From Lindgomyces ingoldianus (taxonomy: Eukaryota > Ascomycota > Dothideomycetes > Pleosporales > Lindgomycetaceae): 64,000 nt of DNA. The stretch is from NCBI RefSeq assembly GCF_010093535.1, contig NW_022985173.1, positions 812,855 through 876,854 on the forward strand. The letters are read 5' to 3'. This document shows, piece after piece, positions 1 to 11,105 of the stretch. A program made the position numbers and the translations under genes. Each line of letters begins with the position of its first letter. The stretch's first letter is position 1. Under the pieces are notes generated by a model. The model was not told the DNA's origin, searched no databases, and saw only the letters and a list, made by a program, of their open reading frames with translations.

Positions 1-80
1 GACGGGATGAAGCTTGCCTTATCGAACTCCTTGCCGGCAGCTTCGAGCTCAGAGAGGATGTCTTTGTCATCTTCAGCCAT
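1..80 (-). CDS. Spf31/DNAJC8-like J-domain protein, 5' end only
   Basis: Only the first exon is in the window, read on the minus strand from an ATG at 80. It begins MAEDDKDILSELEAAGKEFDK, which matches my memory of the acidic N-terminus of fungal Spf31/DNAJC8-type J proteins (splicing-associated). The frame to the window edge continues, but after GATAAG the sequence reads GCAAGC. This would suit a GC-AG intron donor at about 17, right where the family has a phase-0 junction. The J domain itself lies outside the window, so the identification rests on about 20 residues. It is divergent from DBP4, with roughly 230 bp between start codons. Confidence 0.5.
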   Translation of the reverse strand, partial: MAEDDKDILSELEAAGKEFDKASFIP

Positions 81-308
81 GACCGATTGCTGTCGTGCTC
101 GCCTGGAAGATTAAATTTTGTATGGTTGGTTGAAATAAGTGAGGGAGGAGCGGGCGTGTGCCTGGATTCGATGGCGGAAAGATCCCCGCGATGCACGGAT
201 CACGAAGATTTCCGGCTTGACGAAATTTTGGACCCGCCTTGGCTTCATCACCTGCGCTGGACCACGATCTGTCACGAACTTGTGGCCGCCTGGCAGTATC
301 TTCTTGAA

Positions 309-2794
309 ATGGTCGCTAGCGGGATTACTGGCCATACAAGGCCGACCAAGGTTAAGAAGCGAGCTGCTTTGCAGAAGAGAAAGCGCGATGATGTAGATGT
401 GGAAAAGTTGGAGCAAGCAGTTGAGCAGCTTGTGAGACTGTGCCCGCTCGTAGACGCTTCAACCTTCGCTGATATGCTCAGGACCCCAACAATGGCTCTT
501 ATCGGCACTTCACCGATCTTCCCCTCTCCGATCCTACAAAACAAGGCCTCAGGTCCGCCCATTTCGCTGTCATGACTGACATCCAGGCCAGAGCACTCCC
601 TCTCGCTCTCAAGGGCCATGATATACTAGGTGCCGCGAAGACAGGAAGCGGCAAGACTCTGGCTTTTGTGGTACCAGTCTTAGAGAATCTGTACAGACTC
701 CAGCATGTTGGCGTCGACGCGGGTTTGGGTGCTTTGATCATATCCCCTACCCGAGAGTTAGCAATACAGATTTTCGATGTTCTGTGTAAGATTGGGAAAC
801 ACGGTCACGTGTTTGCCGCCGGACTCGTCATCGGAGGGAAGAGCTTGGAGGCTGAACGACAGGCTTTGACAAGAATGAACATCCTGGTTGGTACGCCTGG
901 ACGTATCCTCCAGCACCTGTCGCAGACTGTGGCATTTAACGTGGACGATTTGAAGATGCTGGTCCTGGATGAAGCAGATCGGATCCTTGACATGGGTTTC
1001 CAGAGGGACGTGGACGCCATCGTCGACTACCTGCCCAAAGAGAGACAAACGCTGCTGTTCTCCGCAACACAATCTAGGAAATTGTCGGATCTGGCGCGCT
1101 TGAGCCTCCAGGACCCGGAGTATATTTCCGTTCACGCCGAGGACAAGAGCGCGACCCCCCAGACGCTTCAGCAAAACTATATCATCTGTCCACTCGAGGA
1201 GAAATTAGATACATTGTGGAGTTTCATTCAAGCGAGCAAAAAATCTAAAATCATTTGCTTTTTCTCGTCTGCAAAAGCCGTCCGATTTGTATACGAATCC
1301 TTCCGCCATATGCAACCTGGTATTCCACTCCTTCATATTCATGGCCGGCAAAAGCAGGGGCAACGATTCGACACGACCGCAAAGTTCTCAGCTGCAAAAT
1401 ACTCTTGTCTTTTTGCGACAGACGTTGCAGCTCGAGGTCTTGACTTCCCAGCCGTCGATTTTGTAATCCAGATAGACTGCCCTGAGGACGCTGATACTTA
1501 CATCCACCGTGTCGGTCGGACAGCCCGGTACAACCGACAAGGACGAGGTGTTCTATTCCTCACACCCGGCGAAGAGGAGGGCATGTTGAAACGCCTTGAA
1601 GCTAAGAATGTTCCCATCGAACGAATCAATGTGCGCCAGAGAAAACGGCAATCAGTCAAGGACCAATTAGTTCATATGCTCTTCAAGGATCCAGCGCTCA
1701 AATATCTCGCACAGAAGGCCTTCATTACTTGTGTCAGGTCTCTCTCTCTCCAGAAGGACAAGGACATTTTCCATCTCACAGAATACGATCTAGAGGCATA
1801 TGCGGCAAGTATGGGCCTGCCAGGAACACCTAGGGTCAAATTCCTGGAAGAGGGCAATGCAAAACAAAAGAAGCAGACCTCAAGAGATGAACTTGCGGTA
1901 TCTGGGTCCTCGGGTGAGAGCGAAGATGGCAAAGACGGCCCCGCGACAAAGAAAGGGAAACTTGTCCGAACAAAATACGATCGCATGTTCGAGAGGCAGA
2001 ACCAAGATGTTTTGGCGGACCACTACAAGAATCTTGTTAGAGACGATGATGCAGAAGAAGCACCCGAGTCGGAATACAATGCTTATGATGATGACGACTT
2101 CCTTGCTGTTAAGAGACGGATACCGGCCAGACCTGATCTCTCGGATATAGCATCTGAAGACGATGCAACTGCCACGAGGATGCGTAAAGTTGTCAACCTT
2201 GAAGGAGCTGCCCAGCCTCTTATCATTGACAGCAACCGTCGCGAAAAGCTACTCAAGTCGAAGAAGAAACTACTCAAGCTGAAGGATAGGGGTAAGAAGC
2301 TCGTCTATGATGACGATGGCAATCCCCACGAGGTCTATGAGCTCGAAGACGAAAACGATTTCAGGGCGAAGGGCTTACCGGAGGATCAGAGGCAGAAGTT
2401 CCTCCAAGAGGCAAGAGAAGTCGTTCAGAATGCAGATGTAGAGGATAAGGCTACTGCGAAAGCGAAGAAAAAGGAGAAGATACGGAAGAAGAAAGAGCGT
2501 GAAACGATGGAGAAGGAAGATGATGACAACGATAGCCGTGTTGGACTTGAAGACAATGAGGAAGATGGTCTCGCGAACTTTAGAGCTGATGCGGAGGTTA
2601 GTGATGTTGAGGCTGATGAAATGAAGAGATCCAAGAAATGGTTCCAGTCAGATTCAGAGGACGAGGACGAAAGCAAGAAAGGAAAGAAAGGAAAGAAAGG
2701 AAAGAAAGGAAAGAAGACGGGGGCTCGCCAAATTGTGGAGGAGCCTGAAACCTTGGAAGATATGGAGGCTCTTGCCGCAGGTCTACTAGGGTGA
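309..2794 (+). CDS. DBP4: ATP-dependent RNA helicase Dbp4 (Hca4), 2 exons
   Basis: DEAD-box RNA helicase of the Dbp4/DDX10 family, a nucleolar enzyme needed for 18S rRNA processing. Proposed join is 309..431 and 482..2794 (about 811 aa), with a 50-bp intron 432-481 (GTGAGA...TCAG). Exon 1 supplies the basic N-terminus (RPTKVKKRAALQKRKRDD) and the Q-motif helix continues into exon 2. Visible motifs are AKTGSGKT (residues ~93-100), PTRELA, TPGR, DEAD as VLDEADRIL (~200), SAT, ARGLDFP and HRVGRTAR (~383). The distal KYDRMFERQNQDVLADHY motif and the lysine-rich acidic tail are typical of Dbp4. A 9-bp tandem repeat encodes KGK repeats near the C-terminus. The start is uncertain: an in-frame ATG at 174 would also be open. 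Internal ATG 572 would delete the Q-motif region, so it is unlikely. Confidence 0.92.
2670..2716 (+). repeat. 9-bp tandem repeat coding KGK units in DBP4
   Basis: About five copies of an AAAGGAAAG-type 9-mer lie in the 3' end of the DBP4 reading frame and encode a lysine-glycine run (KGKKGKKGKKGKK). It preserves frame, so copy-number changes would be tolerated. Confidence 0.85.
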
Positions 2795-5700
2795 AATTTC
2801 CTCAAATCGACTGTGGGTCGATTCTACGATACAAAGGCATCCCGGGATTGCACGTTCCCAAGAAGTGTCAGGTAACGGCTCCCGTGAAAGGGAGGCTAGA
2901 TTGTAAGCACGAAACGTCTCAGACAATAAGCAAATCTAGGACAACGACGTGGCCCGTTTAGTCTTGGTCGCACTCGACTAGCGAATAAAGCCCCAGTCAA
3001 CTTCTGCTCTCGCCTGCCGTATTTCAACATCACATCCCCTCGGGTTCGTGTCAGTAGGCGCCTTGCTCTGTTTTCAATCCTTCCACAATATTGTATAGCT
3101 TCAATATATTCACTTGTAATAAGGCTTTGTAGCTACTCTACGATGATGTTAATCACTGAAGTATCTTTTCCGTGTTTTCGAACATGTTTGCGACTAAAGT
3201 TTCAAGCAATTAGCAGGTTACAAAGGAGACTCCTTTCACAAACTTTACTCAATAGTCCGACAACGCATGTTGCCTCTGTCTGTACTTAGAAAGCTACCGT
3301 CTACAAATTCCTACATACTACCACCCTTTTAACCCTAAGACATGCATACCCGTATCCGTATGTGGCCCTCCCTCCGCAGCATCTCCCTCTGGGCATTTTC
3401 GCTTTCTTAAACAGGACACGTTTCCACCCGAAAGACTTCATAGCGCCAAAACAGAATTATTTAGAGAAAACTCCTACAACGCAGAAGACTCATAGCTCGA
3501 CGACAAAGTCCCCCCTAGCCTTGGCGGCTGCAGCTCCAGCGCCTCAACTACAATTCCTAGCCCATTCGAATCCAGATAAAGCTGTCATTTTCCGAAAGAA
3601 AGTGTGGGAGTGGGACATATGGAACAAAGAGGACTCGGCATACAAGAGACATCCTGACGGAGGATGTTCCTGCTATTGTGGCTCCTATTTTAAGCTGCTT
3701 ACAGGTAGCTCCCGCATCCCGCACCACGCCCCGGGACCCGTTTACTGGGTGTTAGCATAGTCGACCTCGGCACGGGTCGGATATATCCGTTAGACTTGCT
3801 ACCAGTAATCAGAAGAAGGAGTGTAGATCACTTTATTGAAATCCATAAGCACTAGTATTCCTCTCGTCCTCTTCTCTGGTGTATTGGCACCGAAAATGAA
3901 GGTTCATGTTTCAGACAGGAATTTGTGCCTCCTTTAGGAATTGCTTCAAAAAAACACAATCAGATTCACCCTTCCAAATGCTCTAGAGTATACGCCAACA
4001 TACTGTTGCGAAGGCTGAAGGTCTCTCTAAGTTCCAGCTACCGTGCTTTACATGTCTCCTCAAGTCTGAAGTCAAGATCAGTCTTTAGATCATACTTTTT
4101 TTTCACATACAGAGGTATTTGCGTATAGGATGCTCTCTAACGTTAGACAAAGTTCTAACTAAATGCCTCGAAGAAGTTCCTGGTTCCGAGAGTACGCCAC
4201 CACCTCCACCTACAACGCCTAATTACTCACTTCCAACAGACAAATGTGCAAAGCGACCACATCCGCCATTAATTTCCATTCAACATGCCACAACACAATA
4301 CTGGATATTGTGTCCGCCGAATCCGTATCCTTTACCTTCTGGCTCCACACGACGATCTTTATTAGGGATGGAAGGACCAGTAACTAGTTCTCAGAGGAAT
4401 TCATTCGGTATTATAGACAAACTTTACAAGTGGTCCAGCAAGCTTCACCAAGAAAGGCTGAAGAGTACTCAGATGTATTTCTCCTTGCGCTAGCGGCGTT
4501 TACAGCCTGTGAGGTAGGTCAGATGGCCTTTAAATGTGGCGGCAGCCGGAACGGATAGGACTTTATTCCAAATGCTCGCTGACGGGGTGTGAGAGGACCT
4601 TTCAAGCCAATGTCAGGCAGCCGAAATCCATCAGGACGCCATGTTCATGGCTATTTGGGACTGGGTCTCGAGAATTTCAACCTAGGGACTCCGAAGGCGA
4701 TGGCGTGGTCAGTTCTTTCCTTTATCCTGTTTGCAAGCTTGTCGATCTGCAATATAGGTGTGAGATTCACGCAGTCGCCTAATCTAGCACTACCGAAGCC
4801 TCCTTAGCTACAGGGCCCTAACAGACTATTCTCTCCTGCCTCTGGGCATCTTAAAAGCGGAATTCGTACCGGTGTAAACACTCGAGAAACTTCTCACACT
4901 CTCCGATCATTCCCAAATACCATCCTCCGGCTTCATCAACTCAACCGCCCACAAGTTACCCCACCATTATCCCCTCGTACTTGGCTAGGCCACAGCAAGA
5001 TCGATTCCAACGTGGCAGGAGCCTTGTACGAGACTGTGTACACACTGTTGGAGCTGTTGGCCGCATGAACAGAGCCAGGCTATCAGTATTCACCACTCGA
5101 CGTCACAACCGAAGTATGTCAAATATTTCTCTGAACTGCCGCCAGATTTCTCCTAGCACAGATGAAAATGTGTGATCTCTTTGTTTCTCGACTAAAGGCA
5201 GCGTTGATCGCTCTGCCCGGTGGGATACTAAATCTGGAAGTGACGGTAAGATCAACATCAGCTAGTTCCATTACTGAGACCAGGGGAGATTCAGATGCTT
5301 CGGGAAGCACAAAGTTGGCGTCAGCTTAACAGACACTGTTCCCAACAGTAAACGTCTAGATACCGCCCTTTTCTAGCCGCTCCTTCTCGGCATACTCGTT
5401 TCTAGCATTCGAATTAGATCGTCACGTCCATGGCTCAAGGAGCATTTTCTCCAGCATATAAAAATTCGGGCCTCTTTAAGGAGGATCTATAAAATTTCTT
5501 CAAAATTTCTACTTTAATCTATGGGCTGAGTTGGGCACAGTAAAGCCCAGAAATGGGGTGTGTTATTTACAATTATTGGCGTAGCCATGAGCCAAGTTTG
5601 ACCCCATTTCTCGTCACCCCATCCCCACAACCGTGGATCGTAGATTCCTACCGCACGACCTTGATATGCCGAGCCAAGGTACTGTATTAACCCACGATAT

Positions 5701-5939
5701 AAAGAATTATAGCACGCTCGTCTTTTTCACTTCACAGTGCAACACTGAGCTCGACACTTCACTGCGATTTCTACCTCCACCCGCTACACACTCTACCAAG
5801 CGAGAAGGCACTACGTAAAATCCAGTCAACTCACACCTCCAAAACGTCCTAGAGTCGCCTTCAAAGTCATCACGTCCAAAAACCTACTCTTCGAACCATT
5901 TTTCCACCCTTCATTCCATGCCCAATCCAACACCAAGCT

Positions 5940-6245
5940 ATGAATTTTTGCCGCAGCCTCAAGGACTTAGTTAAAGTCAGCTTTAAATGCTGCTGCTGCT
6001 GCTGCTGCTTCAAATTTTCTTCCCGAAGTAGATATCAGGCTGACATTTCAGTCTCGAATCCGAATGCCAATGTCAATGCCCCTGAGCCATTCAGGATACC
6101 GCGTCACCACGGCAGATTCCCGAACGGCCAGCCAACTCCTCGTCCTCCACTACGAGCGTTAGGAACGAGGGCCATGTCTTTGCGATCAGGGGACAGTGCG
6201 ATTCCGGTGAAAAGTCCTTGGGAGAGTGAGGAGAGGGTGTGGTAG
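5940..6245 (+). CDS. Small hypothetical protein with seven-cysteine run
   Basis: ATG-initiated 101-aa frame. The N-terminus is basic-amphipathic and runs into seven consecutive Cys (residues 17-23) encoded by seven TGC triplets. A basic, proline-rich tail with FRIPRHHGRFPNGQPTPRPP follows. Cys clusters beside hydrophobic or basic residues in short fungal proteins can be S-acylation sites, but that is only an analogy here. I do not recognise a family. It stands alone in a gene-poor interval with no partner. It could be chance: a triplet repeat inflates open reading frames. Confidence 0.3.
   Translation: MNFCRSLKDLVKVSFKCCCCCCCFKFSSRSRYQADISVSNPNANVNAPEPFRIPRHHGRFPNGQPTPRPPLRALGTRAMSLRSGDSAIPVKSPWESEERVW
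5988..6008 (+). repeat. (TGC)7 microsatellite
   Basis: Seven uninterrupted TGC triplets, in frame with the candidate small protein as poly-cysteine. Triplet repeats of this kind are expected to vary in length between strains. Confidence 0.95.
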
Positions 6246-7931
6246 ATACTGCATGATGGTAGGTGACGTTGTCGAACTATAAAAGCTAGAGCTCAAGACC
6301 TGGATTATCATGGATGGTTTTTGTAATATCTATACTCGGCAACAAATATGATCAGATACTACTTGACGTTATCGGGGATTGTTTACGTACACAAGGCAGG
6401 GGGTTTAGCTTAGGAGAGCAGATTTCTTAGATAGCGGCCGAATAGAGTTCAAGATCGGTTCCGCTATATTCTGAATACTTTATCCTCTGCTAATAAGAGG
6501 GGCATCCTACTGCTTTTGTAACAGGAACTTGGTTACATACCCGAAATGGTCTAAACCCCTGTATCTAAGCTGCGTTATCAGAGCAATAGCAGACGCGGCT
6601 GAGTCTTGCTTCTCTCTGGTCGAGAATTCCTAGGCTCGGTATATCTGATAGAATGTAGCATCTCCTCTTATCCCCCCATACTGTTCCTGAATAAAGATTT
6701 CGTCGCGTGGTTGTGTCCTAGTCCACTAGTGACAGGCCCCCGCCAGAGAGAGGCCACAAGGAGAGACCCAAGGAAGCGTTTCAGAAAATAGGGGTTGGAA
6801 GACGAATGGCTTTGTGAAGCCCCGTTGTCCAATCACTCTCTTTTCCTAGTGACAAATCTTAAGATAATGGGAATGGAGACCCTAGAGTCCGCGTAGTAGG
6901 GCTTCAATCTTACTAGGTTCACCTGCGACGGAACTCTATGGCAGTCGCCATACGACTAAAGCTCAACTAGCATGGATGGGCAGAGTAGGCAAGTAATGCC
7001 GGAGTGTAATAGCGCCGACGACGAAGGTCGCAGGAGGACAAGGGAGGCATGGCAGTGATATAACTGTATGAGCAGGCCGAAGGAGAACGGCAACTGAGCG
7101 TAGTGGTCCTTCCTTTCCATGCAAACATCCCGGTCTTTCGGTTGGTGCTGAGGAAGACAGGATGATGTGCGTCTTGCCTTTGTTAAGGTGTTGGACATGA
7201 TGGAACGCTGGCATGACCCTCTGTAGGCCACTTTCCAAAAAGTATAAACCCCCACTCCTAGGAGGGGACTTCGCAGTGCTTGCATCTGGATACTCCTCCT
7301 CTCCCACCTCCAGTGGTCTTGGTCGGAGGGGATGGATGATGCTCTAGAGGCAGAGGAGGGGCCGAGAACATGACCTTCGACAACTCCACCAATCTCCGAA
7401 AACCGATGTAGCGAGGGATAACGCCTAAGGCAAATGCGCCTTTGTTAGTAGTCTGTGGCTGTGTTTAAGGTAGCATAGGCTGGCTTTCGTGGATGAAGTA
7501 AAAAGCCAGCCTCGTAGACAGGACTAGACCTACCTGAATGCGACAAATCGCAGCGGCACTGTCAATGTGGAGGAACGGCATTTTCATATTTTTCATTGCT
7601 ATTCATGCTCAGTTTGCCTAAGGGTATCATGAGGGACTCCGCCTGATTATGCACCAAAAAATACCACCCTTTGGCCTCCGCCCACTTACGCCTTTCTTCT
7701 TGTTTATAAAATCAAAGTAAAGATCCATAACAAAGCATGGTCTTCGTCAACGCACGTTCAACCATCCGAATTCTATGTGAGCCAATCCCTTACGCCTTCG
7801 AGGTTTGCGGCGAAGCAGAGCTGTTGGCTTCACGCTCGCTCTCCTATCAATACCCAATACCAAAATTGAGTCTGCCGATTCCAACCAACGCCGTGTAACG
7901 AGAACGTCCAAATTCAATACCAAGAGTGTTT

Positions 7932-9157
7932 TCACCGCCGCACGCCCCCGACCATTCCGATTTGATGTGCTGCTCCAAATCCAAGCTTCGGTCTTTTCTT
8001 TGGGCCGGCCTCTTCTCCAGCTGTAGAATCGGCATCGTCTGCGAAACCTTCGGAATAGCCAACAAAGCTGGTGTCCTGGTAACTCCTCTTTGCGCCTGAC
8101 CGCTCCGGCCTCACGGATCTCGGTGCTGGAGAAGGAGCGCTGGAAAAAGGCGTCCCCGGGTTCGGGGGTAATCCCCTGCTTAATTGCCCCTCGAACACAG
8201 GTTTCGGTTTCGCCTCGTCGGTCCCAAGATATGCTTTATAGCGTGCGTTATCTGGATTTGGTAGCGGTCCTGGTGCCATGCCTGCCAATGCACCATTTAA
8301 TAACGTTTCAAAATCTTTGCTGAGGCCACTCTCATCGTCATTCAGCGCGTTCTTGATCTCCCTGCCTGCAACCCTCGCAGCATCGAAGTCCGAATCCGTA
8401 TAGAGGAGGGGCCCAATAAGCGCCCCTTCCATCTTAACTGCCTTTGGTCTGCCAGCTATTTGCAATGCCTTGATGTGGCCCTCGTACGATTTGCGGAGCT
8501 TGTTAATTTTTTCTCCAGTCCTTGGATCAGTTCTAGCCACAGTGCTGGCTATATCGTTCAGGCCGTAGAGCTCGAACAGGTTCTGTGAACCATGGGGTCG
8601 TGATAAGGAGTGCTCTATCCAGCAATCTGTGTCAACACATAGAGCAAGACAGCACTGCACGTTTGAAACCTACCATTTTCGCCAACCTTGAACAGCAAGC
8701 TGCCAAAAATGCCCTTTTCGCCAAACACAACAGCCTTCCCTTTCCCTTGCCGGTTGTGATTCGATCGCCTATTTCCCCCTGGCCTCGTTGCATCGTCGTT
8801 TGCATCATCCACCATCATCGCATCACCGTCGCTATCGACATTTGCAGAGACAACTCCAGTGGTACTGGAGGGGGTTGGAAACGGAAGGGGGTTTAATGCC
8901 GACGCCCCCGGTTGGGAGACCTGCTGCGACATACTCACCGAGGACGGCGGGGTCATTTCGGACGATGGAGCAGTCGCAGAAGCAGCAAAACCTCCATTTG
9001 GCTGCGAATTAGTCGACATATAGGGTGGGGAGGTCGGGGTGTTGGGATGGACAACAGGTTTTGTCTGCTGGTCGCTCGGCTTGTCCTTGTGATAGGGTGG
9101 GGATGCTGGTGAAAACGAGCCCGTCAAGCGCTGTCGCTTCGGCGGATGACTCGACAT
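7932..9157 (-). CDS. rox3: Mediator subunit 19 (Rox3 type), 2 exons
   Basis: Subunit of the Mediator head module linking activators to RNA polymerase II. The minus-strand join is 9157..8674 and 8626..7932 (392 aa), with a 47-bp intron 8627-8673 (GTAGGT...ACACAG) splitting an Asp codon. The N-terminus MSSHPPKRQRLTGSFSPASP and the SPPYM block are characteristic of filamentous-fungal Rox3. The conserved core in exon 2 has RPHGSQNLFELYGL, then ARTDPRTGEKINKLRKSYEG. The tail is basic (KKRPKLGFG) and ends GMVGGVRR. It is divergent from RAD10 across a 469-bp shared upstream region. I see no lesion. Confidence 0.88.
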
Positions 9158-9626
9158 ATGGGCCGCCGTTCTCTCGCGTGGGAGTATTCGGGGGGGGGGG
9201 GACTGCGGTTGCGCGTGTTCGAGGAGCGGAGGAGGTGGGTGAAGGCGCTGACCGTCGGGGCCCTTGGCGTTGGTCGCGAGCGGACCGCGGCGTCTGGCGT
9301 GGGCGGGGACCTAGGCGGTGCGCATTCGACGGTAGACGGGAGTATCGGGGTGATGCTGCGACTAGAAAGCGCTGGCTCGGCTGTATCGCGCAGTGCGTGG
9401 TGGGGACGGTGCGATGGGGACGTGGTGTGAAGAGGGAAGAGCAAGATCGGGGCGGTTGAGGCTGAATCGACGTAGCGGTCATGTGACTGTGTCTCGGCAC
9501 CTGGGCAGCCATCAATTCGCTGCCCATGTACTTGTATCTGAGCCTCGACGTCTACTCCTCTCTGGCTTCCCGTCCAGCATCTGCACTCAGCCCAACCGAT
9601 GCCTGCGCTGCCATACTACGGCCAAT
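9158..9626. promoter_or_regulatory. Divergent MED19/RAD10 upstream region with G12 run
   Basis: 469 bp between the MED19 ATG (9157, minus) and the RAD10 ATG (9627, plus). The left part is strongly G-rich on the plus strand, with an uninterrupted run of 12 G at 9190-9201 followed by further G-rich stretches to about 9470. Open frames on both strands here are composition artefacts. No TATA box is obvious, so shared bidirectional promoter activity is inferred from layout only. Confidence 0.5.
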
Positions 9627-10691
9627 ATGGATGAAGCTGGCCCGCTTAAAGTCCAGCAGCCGAAGCCCCAAGCCTTGCCCTCGCGATCCGGTCCCAGCTC
9701 CATCCTCGTCTCCCCGCGCCAAAAAGGCAACCCGATTCTAAACGGCGTTCGCACTGTTGCTTGGGAATACTCAGACATTCCAGCAGACTATGTGCTGGGT
9801 GCTACAACATGCGCGCTTTTCCTGTCGCTCAAATACCACCGTCTTCATCCGGAGTACATCTACAACCGCATTCGTGACTTGAGGGGGCAGTACAGCCTGC
9901 GCATCCTGCTCACCATGGTAGACATCGAAAATCACGAGGATTCGCTGCGGGAGCTCTCAAAGACTTCACTGATTAACAATGTCACGCTCATGCTCTGCTG
10001 GAGTGCCCAGGAGGCTGGTCGCTACCTCGAGCTCTTCAAGACTTTCGAGCACGCTGCCCCAACAAGTATCCGCGCGCAACAATCGACGAGCTACTCCGAT
10101 AAACTAGTTGAGTTCATCACGGTTCCTCGTAGCATCAACAAAACAGACGCCATAGGATTAGTCTCGAACTTTGGAAGCATCCGTACCGCACTCAACGCTG
10201 GGCCGGAGGAAGTTGGTTTGATTGCTGGTTGGGGAGAGAAGAAGGTGCAACGCTGGTGTAATGCTGCCAGAGAGCCGTTCAGGATCAAGAAGGCTGGGAA
10301 GCGAGGCGTCGGTGGCAATGACAGTCGAGCCACCATGTCGAGGGACGTGTCTAGGGCAGATGGGGAAGACTCGACAGCAAATGAGCTTGATCCAAGTGTC
10401 GCAGCACGCCTAGGAATAGGTAATGCTCCGATAGACTTGGAGATGAATAGGCCTGCCCACCCCATAACCGCAGAGGCAGGTGCAGACCGGCGGCCTGAAA
10501 CGCAGGTTGCAGAAGAAGCTCCTGCATGGGGCGAAGACGAAGACGAAGAAGCTATGCGTGAGGCAGGGAGCGGTGCTGTCCAAATGGACAAGCCGAGGTC
10601 GACTGCCTCGAGCAGTGGGAAGCAGAAGGCGGGTGACGCAGAATTGAGTGAAGGAATCATGGCCGCCCTGAACAGGTTGCGGCAGCAGTAG
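9627..10691 (+). CDS. RAD10: Rad10/ERCC1 nucleotide-excision repair protein
   Basis: Non-catalytic partner of the XPF/Rad1 structure-specific endonuclease, acting in nucleotide excision repair and single-strand annealing in the nucleus. It is a single exon of 354 aa from ATG 9627; the frame is open further upstream, but the upstream residues look non-coding. The central domain is clear: ILVSPRQKGNPILNGVRTVA and WEYSDIPADYVLGATTCALF, then SLKYHRLHPEYIY. The C-terminal tandem helix-hairpin-helix is seen as INKTDAIGLVSNFGSIRTAL and GWGEKKVQRWCNA at residues ~170-225. About 120 extra residues follow, acidic and low-complexity, a common fungal extension. The XPF-like catalytic residues are absent, as expected for ERCC1. 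Confidence 0.93.
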   Translation: MDEAGPLKVQQPKPQALPSRSGPSSILVSPRQKGNPILNGVRTVAWEYSDIPADYVLGATTCALFLSLKYHRLHPEYIYNRIRDLRGQYSLRILLTMVDIENHEDSLRELSKTSLINNVTLMLCWSAQEAGRYLELFKTFEHAAPTSIRAQQSTSYSDKLVEFITVPRSINKTDAIGLVSNFGSIRTALNAGPEEVGLIAGWGEKKVQRWCNAAREPFRIKKAGKRGVGGNDSRATMSRDVSRADGEDSTANELDPSVAARLGIGNAPIDLEMNRPAHPITAEAGADRRPETQVAEEAPAWGEDEDEEAMREAGSGAVQMDKPRSTASSSGKQKAGDAELSEGIMAALNRLRQQ

Positions 10692-11105
10692 AAGAAGCTT
10701 TGCAGCTATGCGTAATATCCTCTGTAGTAAAGTCCGTTTAGTGACGCTTGCTCGAATGAGGTGACATTCAAACGTTTACTGTATCTTATCAGCCAACGTG
10801 GAACGTGGCGGGGGCAGTTCAAAACCGAAGTTTGCATCCTACAAACACTCTCCCTAATTCCAGTAAGAAGTTTGATAGATGGACTCTGCTCGAGCCATGT
10901 TCCATGTCGTGTGATGGTACACGGACTCCTGTTTGTCTGAGCACTCGAGCATTACGGCCTCGGTTAAACCTGCAGTTTGCAAATTGAGCCAAACCCCTCA
11001 ACCTCATCTTGCACTGCCGCCTGGAGCCTCAATCAACGACATTATTTTTTGTGTCTATCTCAACTCGAGATTACAAGGCTCGGATGTCTTATTGTTCTGT
11101 CTACC
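10692..11105. other. Intergenic, RAD10 3' side to F-box 5' side
   Basis: 414 bp between tandem plus-strand genes. It presumably holds the RAD10 3' UTR and the F-box promoter. I see no additional frame or repeat. Confidence 0.4.

Larger units (their letters stand above)
2795..7931. other. 5.1 kb gene-poor interval
   Basis: No confident gene lies between the DBP4 stop and the MED19 stop. Open frames at 3362-3760 and about 4119-4493 are 125-132 codons long but begin with GTG or TTG, have no ATG, and match nothing I recognise. The second has a proline run followed by a K/Q/L-rich tail that looks coding-like, so it could be a fragment of a decayed gene. Overlapping frames on the minus strand at 6956-7307 are equally open in two phases and look like chance. 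The one small ORF I would keep is listed separately at 5940. Confidence 0.5.

Noticed and set aside
3362..3760. 132-codon plus-strand frame as a gene
   Set aside because: It starts at GTG with no internal ATG, and no partner exon was found. Mentioned only as part of the gene-poor interval.
9009..9527. Minus-strand 172-codon frame across the MED19 5' end
   Set aside because: It runs antisense to the G-rich promoter and overlaps MED19 in another phase; its P/R/T-rich composition is an artefact of base composition.
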